This document shows, piece after piece, positions 1 through 8,639 of a DNA stretch of 34,517 nt. The notes under the pieces are model-generated. The model was not told the DNA's origin. It saw only the letters and a list, made by a program, of their open reading frames with translations, and ran no database searches. The position numbers were made by a program, and so were the translations under genes. The stretch is from Promethearchaeota archaeon. Lineage in GTDB: Archaea > Asgardarchaeota > Thorarchaeia > Thorarchaeales > Thorarchaeaceae. The stretch lies in NCBI GenBank assembly GCA_014728035.1, contig WJMJ01000032.1:1-34517 (forward strand), in the 5' to 3' direction. Numbering within the stretch: position 1 is the first letter of the stretch; each line of letters starts with the position of its first letter.

Positions 1-3000
1 CGGTATTATCAGATTAATGCCATGACCCTCTGTGATACTGACAAAGATGGCTATCGGGAGATAATCATTGGTGGAACTAATGATATTCGATTGAACAGGC
101 CTGATGGATTCGTCTATATTTACGAATGTGTAGGCGGAACCTTCCAACAAGCTTGGAGTGCTCCTAGCGAAGTAACCTACTGGAATCCAATAAGTGTCTT
201 AGAATTGGATGATCAAGATTACGATGGAGAACAGGAAATCATCATTGGGCATACAAAAGGTTTTGATATGTGGGAGCATATCCCTGGGACTGATTCTGAG
301 TATAAGAAGGTAGAATATGTTACAGCATCTCCTAACTATCCTCGAATATCCTATGACTCTTCTATCTATGATGGAGAAACCTATGCATACTCTGGACACT
401 ATCTCAAAGATATGGTTAAACTCACAGGCAGTTATGACTATGTTATTTGGCAGGTCTATGAGAATGATAATGAGATATATCTGAGGGGGTACAATCTTAA
501 TACTGAATCATGGATAGCTGGTGTGCCACTAGTTGGTACATATGTCAGTCATACTTCTGGAACCGATGTGGATTATGAAACTCGACCTACTATCACAGCT
601 ATGTCCAGTGATAACGACTTGTATATTGCTTGGGAGATGACTGCAACCAACGCATCACATTATATCGTGATTGTATCGTATGATTATGCGTCTACAACGT
701 GGAGTGAACCGATGTATATCCAAGATATCACTGGTTTTCCATGGGTGCGGAGAAATTATCCTTCTGTATTTGAGATTAACAACACACATGTTGGTCTAAC
801 CTATATCTATGATGATATTCTCTTCACAAACAAGCTAGGATACATGATTATTCCACGGGATTTGTCTTCTACCTACGCACGCTCTGCGCAGTATAATGGA
901 TATGCTAATTTCAACATACATGATGCTCGGGCAACTAGGTTAGAAGATGGCAGTTTTGCTATCGCAATGTCTGCCATAAATACAGAGCTGACCAAACCGG
1001 ATTATGATATTTGGACAGTGGTTGTTGGCAATGACCTCAACTTCACTGGTGTGAATCCGCATCAAGCAACTACATCATATTATGATGAATTCTATGTTGA
1101 TATAGAATATCTCAGATCAGATGAGCATGCACTAGTAATATCTTATGAGAATGTAGGTGCTCCCCTTGAAGATAGATTCGCAATGACATCAAGTCTTGAT
1201 AGGGGTTCAACGTGGGGTCGTCCAGATTATCTGAACTCGATTCCAAATTACATTGAAAGATTTGAAGATCCAACTGATAACACAGTCACCTACAAGAAAG
1301 GAGGCATGTTTCTCTCTGGACCCATTGCGTACGGCCCAGCATTCGTTCCTCTTGCTGATGGGGGTTTCCTCTATACTGGAACATTTGCTTATATGATTAG
1401 ATTTACTCAAGTATTTGGTCCAGATGTTGTGACCTTCCATGTACCAGCTGGTGACTTATGTTATGGAATCAATCCACAATCCGATTGGGTTCATAACAAT
1501 CTACATGATGTCATTGACTTGGATGTAGGAGATACTGATGGCGATCATAGACGTGAGGTTGTAGTTGGGTTTGACCATCAGGTCGCAGCATACGAAATGA
1601 AATCTAGCTCTGATGGAACAGGTATCATGAGCTATGATGAAGTCTGGTTGTCGAATCCATTTGAGAATCCAGTGACAGCTTTGACTGTCTATGACTCTAA
1701 CGGAAATGGCTTCGAGGAGATAGGTATCGCCACAGAGCGTGGAGATGTCTTTCTCTATGAATTCTCGACACCTGCAATTGGAGTATCATCACTAATGACA
1801 TCTGAAATTGATTGGATCACATCAACCACCCCATCCACTGGTAATTTCGGATCTTATCGTGATATGATGGCATTTGATATTGATCAAGATGGTCTAGATG
1901 AGATGGTGTTCGCAGCTAAGAACAATAACATGACTTTCTGTCTTGATGACGATGGATCAGTTCTTTGGAATGAGACTCCAGGAGCTTCAGGATACAACAA
2001 TCTGTATCTGTCAGATATTACTAATGACTCGATTCCTGAAGTCTTTCTTGCAGGAATTGATGATACTATCTACATTTTAGATGTCACAGATGGTTCGCTC
2101 ATTGATGATATTATCAGCCCTTCATATTCAGTGTATGATATCCAAGTAGCTGATATAGATCAGAATGGTGAGAAAGAGATTCTTGCTACAACAGCTAATG
2201 GCCATTTCTGGCTGTTCCATCTTAATGGTAGCATGTATCATCATTATACCCCCACTGGTTTAGACCTCAAGTTTATGGAAGTTGGTAATTTCACTGGTGA
2301 GTCTACTCTAATGGTCGCAATCACTGACGAAGATGGACATCTGTGGATGATCAATCCATTAAATGGAACCGAATTCTATGAGAGTCCATCCAACACAGTC
2401 TATTTCGAATCTCAACCCAAGGCATACGACTTCGATAATGATGGTGTCGACGAACTAGCTTTTGGTTATCAAGCCGTATCTATTATTGATTTTGAAAAGA
2501 ACGAGATTTACTACAATAGTTCAACCTACAGCTATGTACACACAATTGAGGTAGCTGATTTCGATAATGACAACAATGTAGAGATTCTAGCTGGAACTCA
2601 ACTACATGGACTAGTCATGGTCGATGCAGTAGAACTACAAGTGCAATGGCAGTATGACTCTGAGTTTCTACTCCATTGGTGCTATGATTTCACTGTAGGT
2701 GATTTTGGTGGAAATGGCAATCCTGATATTGCACTGAGTTTCTGGAATGTATCTGCTACTCCTTACCTTGGAGCAATTGTGGCATTAGATGGTCGAAGTG
2801 GAATTCCAATGTGGTTCAATACGACCAATGACCCAGTGCTATCTATTGTAGCAGCTAACATAACTGGTGGTACTACTCACTCAGTAGTCGGATGGGAACC
2901 TCAGAGCGATTCTATCTATGCAATCACAGGTTATGAGCGTATATTCCCAACACTACCAGATGCATACACCATACACGAGCTGTATATCAATCAGACCGTA

Positions 3001-4254
3001 ACTGATAGTTACATTAATGACATGTGGGCACACGATCTGAGTAAAGATGGGCTTGACGAGGTCATCACCTACGATGATAATGATTTCCTGATTTGCTGGA
3101 ATGCAACCGAAGGAACAGTCATCTGGAATAAGACCTATTCATCTGGAATTGGAGACCTCAAGTTTGGAGATGTCGATGGTGGAGGTTGGGACGATATCGT
3201 TCTCTACACCTATGATGGAATTGTAGAATTCATCGATGGTCAAACTGGCAACGCCTACAGTTCAGTAACTGCTGAAACTGGCTTTGATGTGGTTGGTATC
3301 GCTGTTGGCGAATTCGCTACAGGGGTAGGTTATGATGATCATGAGGTCTTTATTCTCACTCGCAAATCTTCGAGCACTTACACAGTCTATGGTGCTTGGT
3401 ACAGCGAGGATGGTCTCATGGACCATGATTTCTCAAGCAATTGGACTTCTCCAAGCATGGGTATTGAATTAGCTGTGGGTTATATCTCTAGCTCGACAAC
3501 TTTGGACATAATTTGTGGTAGTGGTTCAAGCGGCGGTAGGTTATATCGCGGTTACGATGGTCAGTATCTAGCACTTTTTGGTACTAGTGCTTATGGTATT
3601 GCAATAGGAGATATTAATGCTGATACTGTTGATGACATTGCTATCAAAAATTCAGTCGATACTGTTAGTGTCTATAATGGTGCTACATATGGATTCCTTT
3701 ATTCCAAGTCCTTCGGGGTAGCAAATCTTCGCGGACTCTGGTTTGCAGATATTCACAATAATGATGGGACCGAAGAACTTGTTGTCAATTTTGTTGGCGT
3801 GGGAGTCTATGCTTACGATAGCACAGGTACTGCTGTTTGGTACTTCGATGCTCCTATCACAGTAAGCTCAACCAGTTCCTGGTGTCAGTTCGCCGATATG
3901 GATGCTGATGGTCATACTGATCTGGTATTCACCAACTTTGAATATCTGAGTGTGATTAGTGGGGCAACTGGCGATTTACTCTGGCACTACCAGCACCCGT
4001 ATAGAGTCTACAAACCTATAGTTGGTCAATTTGCAAAGGTGGGAGATGCACTAGATGTTGCAGCATTTAGTAACACCTACTTCTATGTAGTATCTGGAAG
4101 ACTAACTCCTAGAAGTGTACCAGTGGTTTTGCCAATTGGTAGTAGTAGTTCTGGATTTATGCAAGTACTAGGAACAAGTCTTGCACTTGGAATCCCATTA
4201 CTTGTAGTAGCAACTGCAGGAATCTATGTCTATAGACGTAGAGAAGAAGAATAA
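1..4254 (+). CDS. Giant FG-GAP/VCBS-repeat surface protein, C-terminally anchored (5' partial)
   Basis: The reading frame is open to the first base of the window (codons R-Y-Y-Q-I-N-A precede the first ATG at 22), so the true start and any signal peptide lie outside. At least 1417 residues are present. They are dominated by repeated short Asp-rich calcium-type loops followed by a beta strand, such as DTDKDGYREIIIGG near the start, DTDGDHRREVVVG, DIDQDGLDEMVF, DFDNDGVDELAFG and DMDADGHTDLVF. This is the FG-GAP/VCBS beta-propeller pattern. Residues around 100-440 lack these loops and look like another beta-rich domain. The C-terminus is a single hydrophobic helix followed by YRRREEE, a stop-transfer anchor that places the bulk outside the cell. 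NxS/T sequons are common, consistent with archaeal glycosylation. The role is probably a surface or adhesion structure; no enzymatic motif was seen. The fold class is fairly certain, the function unknown. Confidence 0.85.
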   Translation, partial: RYYQINAMTLCDTDKDGYREIIIGGTNDIRLNRPDGFVYIYECVGGTFQQAWSAPSEVTYWNPISVLELDDQDYDGEQEIIIGHTKGFDMWEHIPGTDSEYKKVEYVTASPNYPRISYDSSIYDGETYAYSGHYLKDMVKLTGSYDYVIWQVYENDNEIYLRGYNLNTESWIAGVPLVGTYVSHTSGTDVDYETRPTITAMSSDNDLYIAWEMTATNASHYIVIVSYDYASTTWSEPMYIQDITGFPWVRRNYPSVFEINNTHVGLTYIYDDILFTNKLGYMIIPRDLSSTYARSAQYNGYANFNIHDARATRLEDGSFAIAMSAINTELTKPDYDIWTVVVGNDLNFTGVNPHQATTSYYDEFYVDIEYLRSDEHALVISYENVGAPLEDRFAMTSSLDRGSTWGRPDYLNSIPNYIERFEDPTDNTVTYKKGGMFLSGPIAYGPAFVPLADGGFLYTGTFAYMIRFTQVFGPDVVTFHVPAGDLCYGINPQSDWVHNNLHDVIDLDVGDTDGDHRREVVVGFDHQVAAYEMKSSSDGTGIMSYDEVWLSNPFENPVTALTVYDSNGNGFEEIGIATERGDVFLYEFSTPAIGVSSLMTSEIDWITSTTPSTGNFGSYRDMMAFDIDQDGLDEMVFAAKNNNMTFCLDDDGSVLWNETPGASGYNNLYLSDITNDSIPEVFLAGIDDTIYILDVTDGSLIDDIISPSYSVYDIQVADIDQNGEKEILATTANGHFWLFHLNGSMYHHYTPTGLDLKFMEVGNFTGESTLMVAITDEDGHLWMINPLNGTEFYESPSNTVYFESQPKAYDFDNDGVDELAFGYQAVSIIDFEKNEIYYNSSTYSYVHTIEVADFDNDNNVEILAGTQLHGLVMVDAVELQVQWQYDSEFLLHWCYDFTVGDFGGNGNPDIALSFWNVSATPYLGAIVALDGRSGIPMWFNTTNDPVLSIVAANITGGTTHSVVGWEPQSDSIYAITGYERIFPTLPDAYTIHELYINQTVTDSYINDMWAHDLSKDGLDEVITYDDNDFLICWNATEGTVIWNKTYSSGIGDLKFGDVDGGGWDDIVLYTYDGIVEFIDGQTGNAYSSVTAETGFDVVGIAVGEFATGVGYDDHEVFILTRKSSSTYTVYGAWYSEDGLMDHDFSSNWTSPSMGIELAVGYISSSTTLDIICGSGSSGGRLYRGYDGQYLALFGTSAYGIAIGDINADTVDDIAIKNSVDTVSVYNGATYGFLYSKSFGVANLRGLWFADIHNNDGTEELVVNFVGVGVYAYDSTGTAVWYFDAPITVSSTSSWCQFADMDADGHTDLVFTNFEYLSVISGATGDLLWHYQHPYRVYKPIVGQFAKVGDALDVAAFSNTYFYVVSGRLTPRSVPVVLPIGSSSSGFMQVLGTSLALGIPLLVVATAGIYVYRRREEE

Positions 4255-4261
4255 ACAAGAT

Positions 4262-4295
4262 AGCTCTCCTTGATGGAGGGCTTCAATTCTTTTTT
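4262..4295 (+). terminator. Hairpin plus T-tract terminator after the FG-GAP protein
   Basis: An 8-bp stem (arms 4262-4269 and 4275-4282, loop TTGAT) begins 7 bases after the stop codon at 4254. It is followed by a T-rich stretch with six T at 4290-4295. It would end plus-strand transcription before the oppositely oriented permease gene. There is no T-tract on the other strand, so it is probably one-directional. Confidence 0.6.
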
Positions 4296-4437
4296 ATACC
4301 CACTAAAGTGTAGTGTAGTTCGAATACTTTTAGAATCTGAAATCTATCTTTGGATTTGATAAACTATACTCGTTGTGAATTTCTCTACATCACATGAACT
4401 CCAAAGCATTACTTGATGATTAATCTTCGGAATTAAC

Positions 4438-5892
4438 TTAGCTTGGGGTTTCTACTTTTGCTTCCGGAGCTAATTTTCCATTGAGTTTCTCTTTTATTAT
4501 GGTACGGAATCCTTTTCCAGTCACTTGAGGTAAGATGATGAATATGAAACCCAGAAGTGCGATAGCAAACCCAGAGATGACTAGTAAACCGAAATTTACA
4601 AGCTCTACTAATACGACCCACAAAGACCCAAGTCCGAGATGAAACATACCTGCAAATGTACCCGCTTTGGCGAAATCAGCAAATGAGATGGGGTCATGTT
4701 CTTTCTCAGACTCTCCTATTGCAACCATATTGGATGGAGAGCCAAGTGGAGTAAAGACATTTCCTCCAACGTTGACTGCAAAGACAAGTGCTAAGGGTAA
4801 AACAGCGCTTATTGTTGAGAAACGTAATGCTACTGGTGCAAGAACAGCTGACACGGGTAAGTTATCGAGAAATGCAGAGAGAATAGCTGGAATCCAGACC
4901 ATAAATACTAAAGCTATAACCGCATTATCCCCTATCAAGCCCAATAATCCATCACCAATTGCTTCGATTATTCCTGTGAGATCTAGAGCTCCAACCAGAC
5001 CAAATAATCCAACTAGGAAAAATATTGTATCCCATCCGACTTCAGTCAGAAATTCTGCAGCTCTCTCGTGTGCTAAAATCAACAATGAAGCTGCCACAAT
5101 TATCGCTATCATAGATGGGGATATCCCAAGAGAAGCTGATAAAGTAAAACCGATGATTAATCCTGCAAAAGCAATAACTGATGCGTAGAAATCACGTCTT
5201 GATTTAATCATGATAGAAGGGTCAATTCGAAAGAGTAACTGAATATTATCCGCATCTGTTGGAGTAAATTTGTCCTTGAAATAATAGGTAAGAACCAACC
5301 AAGTGACTATGAACAGTATCATGGATATTGGCATAAATGTGAGAAACAGCATCCCTGCATCGATGTTTGCTGCCTTTGCAATGACGATGTTCGGCACTGC
5401 TCCAACAATAGAGGGGATTGATCCCACGTTGGCAACTATCGCTTCTGAGATTAGTAATGGCTTGAAGTCCATTCTAAGAGCTTGACAGACTTGGATGCTC
5501 AGAGGTGCCATGATTAGAATTGTCGACACGTTATCAAGGAATAGCGAGATGAAGAAAACAAATACTAGGAATATCGTATAGAGGCTCTTTGGTCTACCTC
5601 CACTGGGAGCAGCTAGCTTCAAAGCTAGAAACTGAAACATTCCTGAACCTCCCGCTACTGAAACAATAATCATCATGGAGGTAACGAAGAGCACAGTATC
5701 CCATTCTATATGGTGTATCAGGTCGAGGAATGTAATGCCATCAGATATACCCATAACTTCAGCTGCTTTAATGACGACACCAGTCAGGCCCATTCCTAAA
5801 AGACTCATGCCAGTACGGTTAACTTTCTCAGAACTTATTATCACATATGTCCCAATGAATACTAATAGTACGCCAATTGCCAATGCATCCAT
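4438..5892 (-). CDS. ArsB/NhaD-type (ion transporter superfamily) membrane permease
   Basis: The 484-residue protein is almost entirely hydrophobic, with about 11-12 predicted membrane helices and short charged loops. Motifs typical of the ArsB/NhaD/SLC13-like superfamily are visible: DNVSTILIMAPL in the first half and its pseudo-symmetric partner FLDNLPVSAVLAP in the second. Related stretches are VANVGSIPSIVGAVPNIVIA and NVGGNVFTPLGSPSNMVA, the two re-entrant substrate-binding regions. The family includes Na+/H+ antiporters, arsenite permeases and the P-protein (OCA2); the sequence alone does not choose among them. No arsR, arsC or arsA gene is adjacent, which argues weakly against arsenite. 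It lies 120 bp downstream of the seven-helix gene on the same strand and may be co-transcribed with it. The ATG at 5892 gives a complete first helix. Confidence 0.85.
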   Translation of the reverse strand: MDALAIGVLLVFIGTYVIISSEKVNRTGMSLLGMGLTGVVIKAAEVMGISDGITFLDLIHHIEWDTVLFVTSMMIIVSVAGGSGMFQFLALKLAAPSGGRPKSLYTIFLVFVFFISLFLDNVSTILIMAPLSIQVCQALRMDFKPLLISEAIVANVGSIPSIVGAVPNIVIAKAANIDAGMLFLTFMPISMILFIVTWLVLTYYFKDKFTPTDADNIQLLFRIDPSIMIKSRRDFYASVIAFAGLIIGFTLSASLGISPSMIAIIVAASLLILAHERAAEFLTEVGWDTIFFLVGLFGLVGALDLTGIIEAIGDGLLGLIGDNAVIALVFMVWIPAILSAFLDNLPVSAVLAPVALRFSTISAVLPLALVFAVNVGGNVFTPLGSPSNMVAIGESEKEHDPISFADFAKAGTFAGMFHLGLGSLWVVLVELVNFGLLVISGFAIALLGFIFIILPQVTGKGFRTIIKEKLNGKLAPEAKVETPS

Positions 5893-6012
5893 GAATATAC
5901 GCTCGTTCCTGAAACAACATTCTGGTATTGAATCTGTTTCAGATTTTTCCTATTATACCAATTAGGAGAACCTATCTTAAATATTGCGTGAGAATGCGCA
6001 TAATAATTCGCT

Positions 6013-7068
6013 CTACGAGGCAAAGACAAGTTTAATCAGGTCTGATGATTCCTGAAAAGCACCTCTTTCACCGTCATATTCTTCAATTTCTTTCTGGTAA
6101 ACTAATTGGAATTTTTCAGTGAAATCCTGCAATTTGTCAAGAAGAATCGTATATGGTTTTGTGGAGATGAGTACTGCTAGTATTCCATCACCATGTACGA
6201 ATAAGACTGAGTATTCTCCTACAGTCAGATGATTGAGACCTTCTTTAGTAATTAATAATTCTTGGAATAAATTCTGAATTCCAGCAATACCAGCTGCGGT
6301 AAGCCCCTCATCAAAACTTACTGAAGACTTGAAGGTATGATGATGCATCAATACACCTGTTGATTGAAGAATATACAACTCCATCAGATATTCTTCCCAA
6401 TCTAATTCATTCAAAGCTGGGGAACCTATGATGATTAATCCAAGGACAATGAGAGATATCACTAAAATGATTCCTGAAATAATATACGTAGCTGGTCCTA
6501 GATTATAGAATACCATATCGCTTTTCCCAATATACCCAATAATTCCAATGAGAAAAGCAACCCAAATCTGTCCGATATTCTTCTTGACCTCACCTACAGT
6601 TATGTTCCTGTAATAACGGATGAACATGAAGAGGAGTACTGCCATCACCACGTATCCCACATAAGCTGTATAGATCATCTGTTCTCTAGGAAGAAGAGCA
6701 GCAAAAAATCCCATAACAAGTAATAATCCCGTAGGGATGTGAAATGTTCGGTAATCTACTATATTCTCAACGCCAAATGAAAATCCGGAAATTGCAATAA
6801 AGAGACCCACATATGCAAACTTCGCCCAGAATGTCGATTCAGCTGGGGTAATGAAATAAATATCTGACTGGATGAAACCAAAGCTATTGATTGCCATTCC
6901 ATACATGAATAGTGCCCAAGCAATACGCGAATCAACTATTTTTCTCAAAGATGCTCTATACCATTGTAAAACAAAAATTGTACCTAATAATACCGAGTAC
7001 AATACTACTGAGGCGTTTACTAATAGTGCAAGGTCTCGAATCAATGTTACTGTTTCGAAAGTTGGCAT
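6013..7068 (-). CDS. Seven-helix membrane protein with C-terminal longin/roadblock-like domain
   Basis: Residues 1-215 contain seven hydrophobic segments (about 13-35, 48-66, 79-99, 112-126, 131-151, 166-182 and 195-214), resembling the 7TM sensor module found at the N-terminus of some prokaryotic kinases. Residues 228-351 form a soluble domain. Its predicted order is two strands (ELYILQSTGVLMHHHTF), an amphipathic helix (SFDEGLTAAGIAGIQNLFQELL), three strands (HLTVGEYSVLFVHGDG to ISTKPYTILL) and a long terminal helix. That beta2-alpha-beta3-alpha order fits longin-type domains, which Asgard archaea carry in many GTPase-related proteins. There is no kinase, methyltransferase or cyclase output. 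It may recruit or regulate a small GTPase at the membrane in response to a signal. The membrane part is clear; the longin assignment is inferred from predicted secondary structure only. Confidence 0.7.
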   Translation of the reverse strand: MPTFETVTLIRDLALLVNASVVLYSVLLGTIFVLQWYRASLRKIVDSRIAWALFMYGMAINSFGFIQSDIYFITPAESTFWAKFAYVGLFIAISGFSFGVENIVDYRTFHIPTGLLLVMGFFAALLPREQMIYTAYVGYVVMAVLLFMFIRYYRNITVGEVKKNIGQIWVAFLIGIIGYIGKSDMVFYNLGPATYIISGIILVISLIVLGLIIIGSPALNELDWEEYLMELYILQSTGVLMHHHTFKSSVSFDEGLTAAGIAGIQNLFQELLITKEGLNHLTVGEYSVLFVHGDGILAVLISTKPYTILLDKLQDFTEKFQLVYQKEIEEYDGERGAFQESSDLIKLVFAS

Positions 7069-7171
7069 GATTATTGCTCCTGAGCTTCATCCTCTCATAT
7101 GAAGCGTTCGTAGGTTTGTTTTGAACTTAATTAAGAAATCTAGTATACCTGATTAGATCCTTGATAAAGAA

Positions 7172-7211
7172 AAAGTGTAAGTGTGGTGGGGAAGAAGAGG
7201 TACCCCACCAC
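7172..7211 (-). terminator. Hairpin and T-tract after the first V4R gene
   Basis: A perfect 9-bp GC-rich stem (arms 7203-7211 and 7183-7191, 11-base loop) lies just past the V4R stop codon at 7225. Read on the minus strand, a short spacer and then five T (7172-7176) follow it. This is a convincing terminator separating V4R from the downstream seven-helix gene. Confidence 0.65.
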
Positions 7212-7224
7212 TAATTCCCATGTT

Positions 7225-7782
7225 TTAATCCCATTCTTCTTTGAATCGGATTTCAAAGCGACAGACATCATCGCCTTTTGCTATACATGCTGTTTCCCTA
7301 GCTTCTACTTCATGTCCCATAATTTTGGTAACATATCCATTTGCATATCCGGTTAATAGAGTACAGACTGGATGGTCAACTTGTCCAATTCTGTCTAACC
7401 ATTGTTCTGCCATGAATGAGTTTTCCCACACGCCTTTGAATAGAAAGTGACCATTATCAGGGTCTACTTCCATTACTTCTGGTTTTGCGTGTACGATTCC
7501 CTCTCCACTGTGGATCGCAGGTCCCATTGCAAGCCAGTCTTCCAGTGTATCTGGACTGAAGTCTCTCTTTAGTGTTTCAGCATCATGTTGTCCAGCGTGT
7601 TCTCCCATACGATAGAAGAACATTTCCAGCATGTTTTCGTCTGAAATTTGCATGATGAATTCCATTAGTTCCCCAATAGAATCTGCCGGCATGATAACCA
7701 TTCTAGTGCTTCCGAGCATTAGTTTAGCAGTATCCTCGTGAATTTCGAGGAGGTCTTTCAAATGTACGTCTTTTATTTTCAT
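7225..7782 (-). CDS. V4R-domain (4-vinyl reductase-like) small-molecule sensor protein
   Basis: A stand-alone 185-residue V4R protein. The family signature is in the last third: a Cys in the strand HPVCTLLTGYANGY (C140), then EARETACIAKGDDVCRFEI, giving C166 and C174 in the E-x-x-C-x(3)-G-x(3)-C-x-F arrangement. V4R domains bind small hydrophobic ligands or metals; in bacteria they sit in front of regulators such as XylR/DmpR-type activators, while archaea often have the bare domain. Nothing here indicates DNA binding. The start is well supported: GGGTGAG sits five bases before the ATG. It is divergent from the Fur-type gene at 8086, separated by 303 bp rich in palindromes. A paralogue at 11321-11866 is about half identical by eye, including all three Cys. 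The ligand is unknown. Confidence 0.85.
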   Translation of the reverse strand: MKIKDVHLKDLLEIHEDTAKLMLGSTRMVIMPADSIGELMEFIMQISDENMLEMFFYRMGEHAGQHDAETLKRDFSPDTLEDWLAMGPAIHSGEGIVHAKPEVMEVDPDNGHFLFKGVWENSFMAEQWLDRIGQVDHPVCTLLTGYANGYVTKIMGHEVEARETACIAKGDDVCRFEIRFKEEWD

Positions 7783-8085
7783 TCGTTCTCACCCTTTGTC
7801 CCAAAGTGATGCGCACCATGGTACATGGACCGTTCTTGTGAACGCATTTTCAGCTGGGGGACTGACAATCGTAATAGTACATAGTGCGCTGTTATCAATA
7901 ATAATTATTAATATATAACATTTCGTTGTTTGTAGCAAAAACTATTTGATAGTTTATTATACAAAATAACTCATATAATTAAAACAAATATATTATATAA
8001 TACTCAAGAAAGACTGAAAAGGCTCTTTCCATCTCAAATTAACTTGAACTAATCAGTTTCAGGAAATACTAGGAGCGAATTAGTA
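7783..8085. promoter_or_regulatory. Divergent V4R/Fur control region with several palindromes
   Basis: This 303-bp gap contains no gene. It is very AT-rich between 7890 and 8010. Three symmetrical elements stand out: CCATG-GTA-CATGG at 7816-7828, CGTTC-TTGT-GAACG at 7831-7844, and a perfect 12-bp palindrome TAATAATTATTA at 7899-7910 inside an imperfect GTTAT...ATAAC repeat (7891-7919). The last resembles the AT-rich boxes bound by Fur/PerR proteins, and the adjacent gene encodes such a protein, so autoregulation is plausible. A TATA-like stretch at about 7989-8001 could serve the plus-strand gene. The sites are inferred, not proven. Confidence 0.45.
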
Positions 8086-8526
8086 GTGTATCCCTTTGAA
8101 AAACGTCTCATAGAGGTATTAAGAAGGGCCAAACTCCGAGTGACACCTCAAAGATTAGCAATATACGAGGCATTGTTCAAGGGGAAGTCGCATCCCACAG
8201 TAAATGAGGTATATGAACATGTTAGAAGCAGAAATCCTGCAATTAGTTTAGCGACAGTATATCAGACTTTGCAAGTACTTGTTGATCTTGGATTAGCTCA
8301 AGAACTTAGCTTCAAGGAGGGAGCTACTAGATATGATGCCAACATGGAACCCCATGTAAATGTTGTCTGCAAGATATGTGGCAATATTGATGAGATATTT
8401 CCTAAAGAAATAGATCCTCTTCTTGATAGCATTCATGATGAAATCGACCAGACAATTGAAGGATATCGTTTTGATGTCTATATTATATGTGATACCTGTC
8501 AGAAAAAAGAGAGGAATGAATCGTGA
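8086..8526 (+). CDS. Fur/PerR-family metal- or peroxide-responsive repressor
   Basis: The 146-residue protein matches the Fur family at full length. An N-terminal winged helix (about 5-80) contains RVTPQRLAIYEAL and the recognition region AISLATVYQTLQVLVDLGL. A dimerisation/metal domain follows. Two CxxC pairs (C95/C98 in CKICG, C135/C138 in CDTC) form the structural zinc site. H36 and H90 correspond to the two histidines that coordinate and sense metal or peroxide in PerR. The position two after H90 is Asn (N92) rather than the second His of HxH. It starts with GTG at 8086, with AGGAG at 8071-8075. It probably regulates the divergent V4R gene and itself. Whether it senses iron, manganese, zinc or peroxide cannot be read from sequence. 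Confidence 0.9.
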   Translation: MYPFEKRLIEVLRRAKLRVTPQRLAIYEALFKGKSHPTVNEVYEHVRSRNPAISLATVYQTLQVLVDLGLAQELSFKEGATRYDANMEPHVNVVCKICGNIDEIFPKEIDPLLDSIHDEIDQTIEGYRFDVYIICDTCQKKERNES

Positions 8527-8601
8527 CTAGGGATATTTCTACAAAATACTATTTTATATCTCAAAATCAAAATCTATACCTAAGTGCTGGGGTTAAAGAA
8601 C

Positions 8602-8636
8602 GCAGCCTAGACTTATGTTAAACGATAGGAGGCTGC
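8602..8636 (+). promoter_or_regulatory. Leader hairpin overlapping the kinase ribosome binding site
   Basis: GCAGCCT (8602-8608) is the exact reverse complement of AGGCTGC (8630-8636), with a 21-base loop. The right arm includes the AGG at the end of the Shine-Dalgarno TAGGAGG (8626-8632) that precedes the ATG at 8640. If the stem forms in the mRNA it would partly hide the ribosome binding site. The long loop makes chance pairing possible. Confidence 0.35.
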
Positions 8637-8639
8637 ATT

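Noticed and set aside
22..24. ATG at 22 as the true start of the FG-GAP protein
   Set aside because: The frame continues upstream to base 1 without a stop, and no signal peptide or ribosome site is seen at 22.
4667..5188. Plus-strand open frame of 173 codons inside the permease gene
   Set aside because: It is the complement of a highly hydrophobic permease gene with clear family motifs; its composition is Ser/Thr/Pro/Ala-rich antisense noise.
4438..5892. Specific naming of the permease as arsenite transporter ArsB
   Set aside because: The superfamily motifs are shared by several ion specificities and no arsenic-resistance gene is adjacent.
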